A stretch of 64,000 nt of DNA from contig JBALXI010000017.1 in assembly GCA_036960605.1 (NCBI GenBank), positions 1-64,000 on the forward strand, in the 5' to 3' direction. This stretch comes from Oleispira sp036960605. GTDB lineage: Bacteria; Pseudomonadota; Gammaproteobacteria; Pseudomonadales; Oceanobacteraceae. The notes under the pieces are model-generated. The model did no database searches and was not told where the DNA came from. It was given only the letters and a program-made list of their open reading frames with translations. Below are positions 1-7,480 of the stretch, one piece after another; the stretch's first letter is position 1; each line of letters begins with the position of its first letter. The translations under genes were made by a program, and so were the position numbers.

Positions 1-936
1 GATAAATAATATATGATCTGTTTTGATCATGCCGTATTTAGTCGTAACTGTGCAGCCTTCGATTAACGGTAATAAATCACGTTGAACACCTTCACGCGAA
101 ACATCACCGCCGGATCCACTTTCTTGGCGTTTACACACTTTATCAATCTCATCAATAAAGACGATACCGTTTTGTTCTACTACTTCTAGCGAGCGCGCTT
201 TCAAATCATCAATGTTCAGCATCTTCGCTGCTTCTTCATCTTTGATCTGTTTGAAAGCATCTTTAATTTTTAATTTACGCTTGGATTTTTTTTCACCCGC
301 CATGTTAGAAAACATGTTTTGCAGCTGCCCGGTCATTTCTTCCATGCCAGGAGGCGCCATAATCTCAACACCCATCTGCCCCTGTTGGGCAAGATCGATT
401 TCGATTTCTTTATCGTCTAACTGACCTTCGCGTAACTTCTTACGGAAAATTTGGCGAGTAGAAGAATCTTCTTTCTTAGGTTCTTCAGTGGTATCCCACT
501 CAGTTTTTTCCGCAGTGCGTGCTGGCGGTAATAAGACATCAAGAATACGTTCTTCAGCCGCTTCGAAAGCACGCTGATCAACTTTTTCCATTTCCTGCTC
601 ACGCAGCATCTTAAAGCCCGTTTCAACTAGGTCGCGAATAATAGATTCTACATCCTTACCCACATAGCCTACTTCCGTAAACTTAGTTGCTTCGATTTTA
701 ATAAAAGGAGCGTTCGCAAGCTTAGCTAAACGGCGAGCAATTTCGGTTTTACCAACCCCGGTTGGGCCAATCATTAAAATATTTTTGGGCGTTACTTCTT
801 CACGCAGCTCTTCATTAAGCTGCATACGACGCCAGCGATTACGCAAAGCAATAGCAACGGCGCGCTTAGCTTCACTTTGACCAATTATGTGGCGGTCTAG
901 CTCGTGAGCAATTTCTCTTGGGGTCATTTGACTCAT
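1..936 (-). CDS. hslU: HslU, ATPase subunit of the HslVU protease (3' end outside window)
   Basis: AAA+ unfoldase that feeds proteins into the HslV peptidase in the cytoplasm. The N-terminus MSQMTPREIAHELD matches the family start. Walker A GPTGVGKT is at residues 57-64 and Walker B VFIDEID near residue 258, with the inserted I-domain between them. The window contains 312 codons of a protein usually about 440 long, so the gene is cut by the left edge rather than truncated. The ATG lies in an ATGA overlap with the hslV stop, which indicates translational coupling. The ATG three codons downstream is also possible, but the upstream one fits the family. Confidence 0.97.
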   Translation of the reverse strand, partial: MSQMTPREIAHELDRHIIGQSEAKRAVAIALRNRWRRMQLNEELREEVTPKNILMIGPTGVGKTEIARRLAKLANAPFIKIEATKFTEVGYVGKDVESIIRDLVETGFKMLREQEMEKVDQRAFEAAEERILDVLLPPARTAEKTEWDTTEEPKKEDSSTRQIFRKKLREGQLDDKEIEIDLAQQGQMGVEIMAPPGMEEMTGQLQNMFSNMAGEKKSKRKLKIKDAFKQIKDEEAAKMLNIDDLKARSLEVVEQNGIVFIDEIDKVCKRQESGSGGDVSREGVQRDLLPLIEGCTVTTKYGMIKTDHILFI

Positions 937-1505
937 TTTTCTTCCCCTTTCGTAGTAGCAGTAGCAGCCTTGTCATCGATAGGTGCAGTCATTGTTTCGA
1001 TAGTAAAATTTTGATTGGTGAATACGCAAATATTACCTGCAATCGTTAAACTTTTTTCAACGATATCACGAGCTGATAATTCGGTATTTTCAAGAAGCGC
1101 GCGAGCGGAGGCAAGTGCGAAATTGCCACCAGAGCCCACTCCGATTAGGTCGTCTTCTGGCTGTAACACATCGCCGTTACCGGTAATAATTAAAGTAGCT
1201 GTATGGTCTGCTACCGCAAGAATAGCTTCTAACTTACGCAGTGCGCGATCTGAGCGCCACTCTTTGGCGAGCTCGACCGCAGCACGGGTTAATTGACCTT
1301 GATTTTTTTGCAGCTGAGCTTCGAGTTTTTCAAATAAGGTGAATGCGTCAGCCGTGCCACCGGCAAATCCTGCGATGACTTGGCCATTGAATAAACGACG
1401 CACTTTTTTGGCATTACCCTTCATTACGGTATTGCCTAGAGATACTTGACCGTCGCCGCCAATTACGACTTCGTCACCACGGCGTACAGATACAATTGTT
1501 GTCAT
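933..1505 (-). CDS. hslV: HslV, peptidase subunit of the HslVU protease
   Basis: Proteasome-beta-like threonine peptidase that forms the proteolytic core of HslVU. After removal of Met1 the sequence begins TTIVSVRR, so Thr2 becomes the catalytic N-terminal threonine. The GFAGGTADAFTLFE and GSGGNFALASARALLE segments are typical. At 190 residues it is about 14 longer than the E. coli protein; the excess is a charged, alanine- and threonine-rich C-terminal tail ending GEEK. Its stop overlaps the hslU start. GGAG lies about 7 bases before the ATG, and a sigma-32-like promoter lies about 110 bases upstream. Confidence 0.98.
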   Translation of the reverse strand: MTTIVSVRRGDEVVIGGDGQVSLGNTVMKGNAKKVRRLFNGQVIAGFAGGTADAFTLFEKLEAQLQKNQGQLTRAAVELAKEWRSDRALRKLEAILAVADHTATLIITGNGDVLQPEDDLIGVGSGGNFALASARALLENTELSARDIVEKSLTIAGNICVFTNQNFTIETMTAPIDDKAATATTKGEEK

Positions 1506-1558
1506 GTCCTACTCCCAATATATTATTGACTGCCTTAGGTACCACTGTGGTAGCAATC

Positions 1559-1594
1559 AATGTTAAATCTAATGTTAAATCTAATGTTGAAACT
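1559..1594. repeat. Three tandem 12-bp units in the hslVU leader
   Basis: AATGTTAAATCT occurs at 1559-1570 and 1571-1582, followed by the imperfect copy AATGTTGAAACT at 1583-1594. The array lies within the predicted untranslated leader of hslVU. A 13-bp near-palindrome, TACCACTGTGGTA (1540-1552), lies between it and the hslV start. Confidence 0.7.
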
Positions 1595-1623
1595 AATGCG
1601 ATTGAAGCTTAGTGATTCAAACT

Positions 1624-1652
1624 AGTTGGGGGCAGTGACGACAATTTTCAAC
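1624..1652 (-). promoter_or_regulatory. Sigma-32-like heat-shock promoter of hslVU
   Basis: Read on the minus strand: GTTGAAA (1652-1646), 14 bases, then CCCCAACT (1631-1624). The sigma-32 consensus is CTTGAAA and CCCCATNT with a similar spacer, so one base differs in each box. It overlaps the stop codon of the upstream FabA-like gene and predicts a leader of about 110 bases before hslV. HslVU is a heat-shock operon in enterobacteria, which supports the call. Confidence 0.6.
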
Positions 1653-2226
1653 CTTGAAACATACCCGCACGTAGATCTTTGGCCGTGGCGATTTCACGCC
1701 CGCCTTGATAAATACTGCCTTGAGCGATAGCCAATACGGTTTGACGGGCAACAATACGACGAATATTGATTTTATATTCGATGCAGCCGGCATCTGGGGT
1801 GATCTCATTCTTTAGTCTTAAATCACCAACACCTAATGCACGTACTTTACCTGGATAACCACTCCAGCCCAGATAAAAGCCGAGTGTCTGCCACAGGCCT
1901 TCAAGCATAAGGCTTCCCGGCATCAAGGGGTCACCGATAAAGTGATGTTTAAAAAACCAAAGGTCAGGGTTTATATCAAGCTCGGCTCTAATTTCGCCTT
2001 TATTGAACAGCCCCGCATGCGGCTTGATGTCTAGAATACGATCCATCATCAACAGTTTATCAGCCGGTAATTTGGCATCACTGCCTTGGAATAGTCCACC
2101 ATAACTGCAGGATTCCAGTTCCGCTCGACTAAACTGTGTTTGCGTCGTTAGAGGGCTAATTTGAGATTTAGCAGAATCTTCAGATTTAATAGCATTTTGA
2201 GAGTTAACAGAATTATTAGATTGCAC
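1648..2226 (-). CDS. FabA-like (3R)-hydroxyacyl-ACP dehydratase with Glu at the catalytic Asp position
   Basis: Hot-dog-fold fatty acid dehydratase of the FabA family, shown by LLMMDRILDI, AELDINPDLWFF, HHFIGDPLMPG and RALGVGDLRLK. FabA dehydrates hydroxydecanoyl-ACP and isomerises the product. The catalytic His is H95 (E. coli H70). The partner residue 14 positions later, Asp84 in E. coli FabA, is Glu109 here, as in FabZ enzymes. No fabB is adjacent, though it often accompanies fabA. The N-terminus carries about 25 extra Ser/Asn/Lys-rich residues. The start codon is GTG with a weak ribosome site, so the true start is uncertain. It may be a divergent paralogue; whether it isomerises is not known from sequence. 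Confidence 0.85.
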   Translation of the reverse strand: MQSNNSVNSQNAIKSEDSAKSQISPLTTQTQFSRAELESCSYGGLFQGSDAKLPADKLLMMDRILDIKPHAGLFNKGEIRAELDINPDLWFFKHHFIGDPLMPGSLMLEGLWQTLGFYLGWSGYPGKVRALGVGDLRLKNEITPDAGCIEYKINIRRIVARQTVLAIAQGSIYQGGREIATAKDLRAGMFQG

Positions 2227-2356
2227 AACCAGCTCGCATTACGACAAGGAAGACGCAGCATAAGCCTAATTTCAGTAAGGATAAATGATAAACAGCTATG
2301 AAATTTTCGCCATGATCACCTAACCCACCCATATTGAGCGGGCCTTTCACTAAAAA

Positions 2357-2920
2357 TTAGTTAACCGGCTTGGTAATAGCCTTCTTCATCACTAAGGCAT
2401 TGATCTTATGATTGGCGAGAATATCTTGTGCTTTATTCATCTTTGAACGGTCCGTAAAAGGCCCGACCATCACGCGATAATAGTCTGCACCTTTCACATT
2501 AACCTGTTCGATAGAGCTTGAAAGGTTTTCCATAATCAATGTCACCTTCAAACGATCGGCTTGATCGTTTGTGCGAAAAGAGGCCGCTTGCAAAGAATAT
2601 TCATACTTAGATTCTTCAGTTTTAGGGGTCGATTTATAATGTGATTTCTCCGCGGTAGGCACCGGCACATCACTATTTTCTAGTAGTTTATAGAAGTCAT
2701 AAGCTGGCTTAGATACTTGCTTTTCGACTTCCTTAAGAGCTTCTTCTTTAGCCCGCTGAACACCGGTTTGCAGGACTTTCTTCGCATCGCCTTTAACCGC
2801 ATCAAGCTCATCACCCGAAGGCACTGTCTTTAAAAAAAATAAAAACCCGACGAACGCGGCCGCCAATAAAGGGGTTAATAACCAAACGATTTTAGGTATT
2901 CGACTCATACTTTCTGACAT
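2357..2920 (-). CDS. SPOR-domain inner-membrane protein (FtsN-like)
   Basis: Bitopic membrane protein with a short cytoplasmic N-terminus, one transmembrane segment (about residues 11-31), a charged coiled-coil-prone stretch (about 40-70) and a C-terminal SPOR domain (about 107-180, with YSLQAASF and YYRVMVGPF). SPOR domains bind denuded glycan strands at the division septum. Pseudomonas and E. coli also carry a SPOR protein just upstream of hslV; here the FabA-like gene lies in between. It is shorter than E. coli FtsN, so calling it FtsN itself would be an inference. An in-frame ATG at codon 5 is an alternative start. Confidence 0.85.
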   Translation of the reverse strand: MSESMSRIPKIVWLLTPLLAAAFVGFLFFLKTVPSGDELDAVKGDAKKVLQTGVQRAKEEALKEVEKQVSKPAYDFYKLLENSDVPVPTAEKSHYKSTPKTEESKYEYSLQAASFRTNDQADRLKVTLIMENLSSSIEQVNVKGADYYRVMVGPFTDRSKMNKAQDILANHKINALVMKKAITKPVN

Positions 2921-3053
2921 GTACTGATACTCGATGACAATGTGCTTATTTATAATGCCACCTAAGATAGCTGAAAATTTGTAAGATGCTAGCGAGATTA
3001 TGATTTATCATAGGTTTTTATTATATTGAAAGTTTCCTAAGGCATAGCCCAAG

Positions 3054-3542
3054 ATGACGACTGATACCCATACTCCCGCAAAACCCAATTTACGCAACCC
3101 TATTCACTTATTAGCCTTTGGCCTTGGCTCTGGCTGCGCTCCTAAAGCCCCCGGGACCTTTGGCACACTGGCGGCGATCCCTTTTTGGTGGTTGTTTTTA
3201 CAAGATGTACCCTTCATTCCTTACTTATGCGTTTTAATCTCAGGTTTCGCGTTTGGCGTATACCTATGTGAGCAAACCTCTAAGGATTTAGGCGTCCATG
3301 ATCATGGTGGCATTGTTTGGGATGAATGGATTGGCTTGTGGATAACTTACATCGCACTGCCAGCCGGTATTGAATGGATCATCATCGGTTTCGCGCTGTT
3401 CCGCTTCTTCGACATTCTTAAGCCTTGGCCAATTAAATGGCTAGATGAAAAAGTTCATGGTGGATTTGGCATTATGATTGATGATGTTTTGGCGGGGATA
3501 TTTGCACTGATTTGTGTGCAAGGTTTGGCTTATTTTTTCTAG
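3054..3542 (+). CDS. pgpA: Phosphatidylglycerophosphatase A
   Basis: Inner-membrane phosphatase that converts phosphatidylglycerophosphate to phosphatidylglycerol. Family motifs are complete: GSGCAPKAPGTFGTL (about residues 26-40), HDHGGIVWDEWIG with its acidic residues, FRFFDILKPWPI, and GIMIDDVLAG near the end. There are several hydrophobic membrane segments, and the 162-residue length is normal. In many relatives pgpA follows thiL and nusB; here it stands alone, divergent from the SPOR gene and ending in a strong hairpin. ribA lies 1.8 kb downstream. Confidence 0.95.
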   Translation: MTTDTHTPAKPNLRNPIHLLAFGLGSGCAPKAPGTFGTLAAIPFWWLFLQDVPFIPYLCVLISGFAFGVYLCEQTSKDLGVHDHGGIVWDEWIGLWITYIALPAGIEWIIIGFALFRFFDILKPWPIKWLDEKVHGGFGIMIDDVLAGIFALICVQGLAYFF

Positions 3543-3550
3543 ACTTTATA

Positions 3551-3581
3551 TAAAAGAAGAGACAATAAGTCTCTTCTTTTA
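3551..3581. terminator. Bidirectional terminator between pgpA and the DUF4349 gene
   Basis: Perfect 12-bp stem AAAAGAAGAGAC (3552-3563) and GTCTCTTCTTTT (3569-3580) with a 5-base AATAA loop; one further T-A pair extends it. T-runs on both strands and convergent flanking genes indicate use in both directions. Confidence 0.9.
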
Positions 3582-3588
3582 ATATTAT

Positions 3589-4347
3589 TTATGAATCCCA
3601 AACAAACAACTTTTCAACTCCCCACCATATGCCCATAAAGAAATAACCTAGTGGCCCATAAGTCTTTTGCTTTTCAGCGCTGAACTCTATCGATGCATAA
3701 TCAACCTGACCTTTAAGGTACTTCATACGGCCTTCTAAGCGGTCAATTTCACTTTGCGTACGGTTTAATTCTCGCTCAATTTTCAACAGATCTTCAATAC
3801 GATCTGCACGATTTAATAACAACTGGATACGATTGCGTAACTTATGCAAGTTTTCTAAACGTGCTTTGTTATCGATAAATTCAGTCGTCACATCTTGCAC
3901 GTTTTCATTTTCTGAAATAACGACACCGACTTTTCTAAGCTCAAGCAAAGCAGGCACATATTGATCTTGAGGAACTCGAATAGATAAATTAAACGACTTA
4001 CCTTGCTCGTCATTGGTATTTTGAATATAGCCTGTTTTCTGTTCTACAATCGCCTTTGCTTGCTGCTTAGCTTGGGCTAAATCTTTTACGCCCACTGTTA
4101 ACCAGCTGCGTCTAATTAACTTGCGCTCTTGCTCACTGACATCGCTGCTCATTTTCGACAGCTGAGGTGATGCGCGCATCATACTCGCAGATTGCATTGG
4201 TGCGGCCTCCATCGAGAAAGTACGACCGCCATTATCACCTGCATGATTACCATGAGTGGCTGCACAGCCCGTTAAAGTTACCGCTGTGCTTACGGCGAGT
4301 ATTATGAAGACATTCTGCATGAAACGTTTTGGTATCGTTTTTTTCAT
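3589..4347 (-). CDS. DUF4349 family lipoprotein
   Basis: Exported lipoprotein of unknown function. From ATG 4347 a short basic N-terminus and hydrophobic segment lead to the lipobox LTGC, with Cys28 as the probable lipidation site. The middle shows DUF4349 features: RRSWLTVGVKDLAQA, a region resembling an outward-facing binding domain, and a long charged helical stretch (about residues 140-200). A C-terminal hydrophobic segment, GYFFMGIWWGVEKLF, is usual in the family. A TTG codon at 4359 would add four residues, but the ATG is preferred. Function is not established for the family. Confidence 0.8.
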   Translation of the reverse strand: MKKTIPKRFMQNVFIILAVSTAVTLTGCAATHGNHAGDNGGRTFSMEAAPMQSASMMRASPQLSKMSSDVSEQERKLIRRSWLTVGVKDLAQAKQQAKAIVEQKTGYIQNTNDEQGKSFNLSIRVPQDQYVPALLELRKVGVVISENENVQDVTTEFIDNKARLENLHKLRNRIQLLLNRADRIEDLLKIERELNRTQSEIDRLEGRMKYLKGQVDYASIEFSAEKQKTYGPLGYFFMGIWWGVEKLFVWDS

Positions 4348-4409
4348 TAATATTCTCAATATGATATTAGCAATTCGTTAATTTCATCATTCGTAAACTG
4401 GCTGCAAAA

Positions 4410-5087
4410 TTAGCGTTTTAGATATCGCAACCAGCGCCATACATTCAATAGGCTCGCCAATGACCCGGCGACGTACGTCAGCGCAGCTGCTAATAATATT
4501 TGGCGGGCATTCTTCATATCTTGCTCGTTAAGATACTCGCCTTTCTCTAAGATCGGCAACGCTTTACCAAAACTTGCATCCCATTCAACCGGTAAGGTGA
4601 TCAAGTGAACCAAGGTACTGGCCAATATCGACAGCACCGCGATGCCTAACGTCACTCGACTCGCCCCAGGGCTCATCACTGCGAGTAATGGACTTAACCA
4701 AAAAGCGATCGGGGTAATACGTTGCGCCACATTGGCAAATTTTGCCGCTTTAATACGCGCATTAAACGTCGCTTCTTTATTATGATCTTGAATGGCATGG
4801 CCGACTTCATGCGCTGCCACAACAATCGCCGTTAATGAACGCCCCTCTAATTTATCAGGGGTAAGCCTGACAACCTTGTCCATCGGATCATAATGATCCC
4901 CCGCTTCTGTCGCCTCAACTTGCACGCCTTCTAGGCCTTGGGCATTAATCAAATGCACTGCTAACTCGCCTCCCGTACCGGGAAAGTCCTCTCGCGGTTC
5001 AGAGTGCCGTTTCAATACTCGACCCACCCACCACTGCGGAAGGAGGAGTAATGCTAATAATAAGAGGAAGACTAAAATCCACATCAT
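4410..5087 (-). CDS. Membrane zinc metallopeptidase (YugP family)
   Basis: Neutral zinc metallopeptidase-like membrane protein. The active-site helix AAHEVGHAIQD carries HEVGH, with His93, Glu94 and His97 as zinc and catalytic residues. There is an N-terminal transmembrane segment (about residues 3-20), paired hydrophobic segments around 120-170, and another near 195-215. Length (225) fits the family. Its substrate is unknown. It lies downstream of nothing obvious and is separated from ribA by a 214-base divergent region. Confidence 0.88.
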   Translation of the reverse strand: MMWILVFLLLLALLLLPQWWVGRVLKRHSEPREDFPGTGGELAVHLINAQGLEGVQVEATEAGDHYDPMDKVVRLTPDKLEGRSLTAIVVAAHEVGHAIQDHNKEATFNARIKAAKFANVAQRITPIAFWLSPLLAVMSPGASRVTLGIAVLSILASTLVHLITLPVEWDASFGKALPILEKGEYLNEQDMKNARQILLAAALTYVAGSLASLLNVWRWLRYLKR

Positions 5088-5202
5088 GCTGAACTACCTA
5101 TACTAACGACCAATCATTGGGTCAAAATAATAACCTGCTTATCATCATATCAAGGTTGAATTAACATTACTGCGCCCCCAAATTAGTCAGCAGGCGTTTA
5201 TC

Positions 5203-5230
5203 TTGTTAAAATATGCGCCAAATTTATAAA
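5203..5230 (+). promoter_or_regulatory. Sigma-70-like promoter of ribA
   Basis: TTGTTA (5203-5208), a 16-base spacer, and TATAAA (5225-5230), placed about 70 bases before the ribA start. No FMN riboswitch-like structure is evident in the leader. Confidence 0.45.
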
Positions 5231-5301
5231 GTCACTGTTAATTGCCTGCTTGTTAGCCGCTAAATCACGGTTATTGATTTCAAGCACCCGAGGTTTTCCC
5301 T

Positions 5302-5931
5302 TTGAGCATTAAATACATCGCCTCCTCTAAACTGCCAACCCCTTTTGGTGAATTCACCATGCATGGCTTCGAAGACGAAAGCACAGGGAAAGAGCATGTT
5401 GCATTATCAATGGGTGATATTGGTTCTGGCGAACCTGTTCTAACACGTGCTCACTCTGAGTGCCTTACCGGCGATGCCCTTTTCAGCATGCGCTGTGATT
5501 GTGGCTATCAGCTAGAAGAAGCATTGAGTTCCGTCGCCAAAGAAGGCCGTGGAGTGGTGCTGTACCTACGCCAAGAAGGGCGTGGTATTGGTCTGTTAAA
5601 TAAAATCAAAGCCTATAATTTACAAGATCAAGGCGCCGATACCGTAGAAGCTAATGAACAATTAGGTTTTGGCGCGGATATGCGTCAATACGATATGTGC
5701 CAGCCAATGCTTGCGCATTTGGGCATTCAAACCATTCGTTTGATGACCAATAATCCACGTAAAGTGAAAGCGTTATCTGAAGCTGGGGTTGATGTTTTAG
5801 AACGTATTGCCATTGAAGTCGGTCGTAACCCACACAATGATGGTTATCTGAATACCAAGGCCGCCAAGTTGGGCCATTATTTGAAAGCGAGTGCAAAAGC
5901 CGATATTAGCCATCAAGATGATGACGCTTAA
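5302..5931 (+). CDS. ribA: GTP cyclohydrolase II
   Basis: First step of riboflavin synthesis: GTP is opened to the diaminopyrimidinone with release of formate and pyrophosphate. Zinc ligands Cys54, Cys65 and Cys67 lie in SECLTGDALFSMRCDCG. RQEGRGIGLLNKI and NLQDQGADTVEAN follow, and TNNPRKV is typical. The start is TTG, chosen because MSIKYIASSKLPTPFG aligns with the family N-terminus and GAGG lies about 9 bases upstream. It is a monofunctional RibA (no RibB domain). The C-terminus adds about 13 residues over E. coli. It ends 4 bases from the convergent cyclase gene. Confidence 0.97.
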   Translation: MSIKYIASSKLPTPFGEFTMHGFEDESTGKEHVALSMGDIGSGEPVLTRAHSECLTGDALFSMRCDCGYQLEEALSSVAKEGRGVVLYLRQEGRGIGLLNKIKAYNLQDQGADTVEANEQLGFGADMRQYDMCQPMLAHLGIQTIRLMTNNPRKVKALSEAGVDVLERIAIEVGRNPHNDGYLNTKAAKLGHYLKASAKADISHQDDDA

Positions 5932-5935
5932 CGTT

Positions 5936-7378
5936 TTACTTAATATTACTGCCACTAAATAATTTCACTGGCTGGCTTAATCCCTTTAAGTCAGCCGCAG
6001 TGATAAAATCAGCATTTTCAATATACTGAGCAACTTTTTCGGTAAATAATATCGCTGGATTAGGTGCCTTACACTGACCCTCTACTCGCGCCGCCATGTT
6101 CACAGTATTACCCATCACCGTAAATTCCAGACGCTCTTCACTCCCGATATAACCTGCAATCACTTCACCAACATGAATACCAATACCATTATTGATGGCG
6201 GCAATATCACTGCTGCTCGTCGTTTCATTATACTGTGCTAACCGAGTTTGCATTTCTTGCGCTGCCGCAACGGCCTGCTGACAGATAGTCTCTTCATCTG
6301 ATTCTTCGCCTAAGCCAAAAACGGCCATTACGGCATCACCAATAAACTTATCCACCATGCCACCATTATTCTGAATGGCCTTCACCATCTCGCTAAAATA
6401 ACCATTGAGCAGAGTCACTAATGCTTCAGGATCCATATTTTCTGCAAAGGGGGTAAAACCACGAATATCACACATGAGCACTGCTACGTTTTTTCTTTGC
6501 CCTTGCTGACACAGCTTTTTATTATCTTGCCCAGAAAATTCACGAATCACATTTTCGGCCACTTCAGGGTTCACAAAACGGCCAAATAAATCTCGAATTC
6601 GCTCACGTAACGCCAATCCTTGAGCCATGTCGTTAATGCCTTCTGCGACTTGTCCGAGCTCATCATGGCGTGAGGTATCCAGCATCACATCAAACTTACC
6701 CCCCGCGATAGTCTGCAGGGCTTTTGATATGTCTTGGGTATCTTGTTTTAAGGTTCGGCCATATTGCTGAGCCACTAGAATCGCCACTAAGAAAAATACC
6801 AATGCTAAGAAAGCGACTTCATAAGCAACGCCTGGATGAGCATAACCCTCATAAACAAAGCGAAAGGCCATTACCGTCATCACTAAACCAGGCACTAACG
6901 TAAATACAGCGATCAAACGTATTAAGCGCTGAGAGATGCGTTCAACCCGTTCACCCAAGCCTCTGATGCCCTGTTTACGATAAAACCGTTCAACGGCAAT
7001 ATGATCAATCTGAGACAAGATACCTGCGCCCAACGCCCAATAGCCGGTCAGAAGTTTCAAATGACTTTCAATGGGGAAGTCAGGATAGACCAAGAAATGA
7101 TAAACAGACGCTAAGATACCGGCGACCAGCCAAGAATACAGCGAGGCTTTCTGCATGTCCCATACCGGCGCTTGCTCCCTTTGCGACGGGCGTGAAAAAT
7201 AACTTAGCAATAACTCACGTAAAATAATTTGAATGACCGCAATGAATAGCAAGCCAGACACAAGTTGTCCGAGCGCCAGCGTTGCAATAAAGGGGCAGAC
7301 CGCCTGACCATAAATCGTGAGAAACAAAACGGCAATGAGAGGAATGAAATGGAGTTTGTAGCGAGCTGAAAAGGGCAT
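5936..7378 (-). CDS. Membrane-bound class III (IIIb-like) adenylate cyclase
   Basis: Makes cAMP from ATP. The N-terminal half has about six transmembrane segments (residues 10-205), then a HAMP-like linker (about 205-258) and a class III cyclase domain (about 295-475). Metal-binding Asp304 lies in CDIRGFTPF and Asp348 in FIGDAVMAVFG. Lys344 selects adenine. The position that is Asp in most class IIIa cyclases is Thr421, as in class IIIb, a group that includes bicarbonate-responsive enzymes. The transition-state residues Asn428 and Arg432 are present. Adenylate rather than guanylate specificity is inferred from Lys344. Bicarbonate response is not shown. Confidence 0.88.
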   Translation of the reverse strand: MPFSARYKLHFIPLIAVLFLTIYGQAVCPFIATLALGQLVSGLLFIAVIQIILRELLLSYFSRPSQREQAPVWDMQKASLYSWLVAGILASVYHFLVYPDFPIESHLKLLTGYWALGAGILSQIDHIAVERFYRKQGIRGLGERVERISQRLIRLIAVFTLVPGLVMTVMAFRFVYEGYAHPGVAYEVAFLALVFFLVAILVAQQYGRTLKQDTQDISKALQTIAGGKFDVMLDTSRHDELGQVAEGINDMAQGLALRERIRDLFGRFVNPEVAENVIREFSGQDNKKLCQQGQRKNVAVLMCDIRGFTPFAENMDPEALVTLLNGYFSEMVKAIQNNGGMVDKFIGDAVMAVFGLGEESDEETICQQAVAAAQEMQTRLAQYNETTSSSDIAAINNGIGIHVGEVIAGYIGSEERLEFTVMGNTVNMAARVEGQCKAPNPAILFTEKVAQYIENADFITAADLKGLSQPVKLFSGSNIK

Positions 7379-7480
7379 TATAAAATCTCATAGCCGAACG
7401 ATATTAAAAGGTTAGACCATGAGTTATCACAATGATTGCATCAAGGCAGTTGTACTTAAGATGCGTTACAGAATATGGAC

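Noticed and set aside
1559..1594. CRISPR-like repeat
   Set aside because: Units are 12 bp with no spacers, so it is a simple tandem repeat.
5232..5301. FMN riboswitch before ribA
   Set aside because: The leader is about 65 bases and shows none of the multi-stem structure expected.
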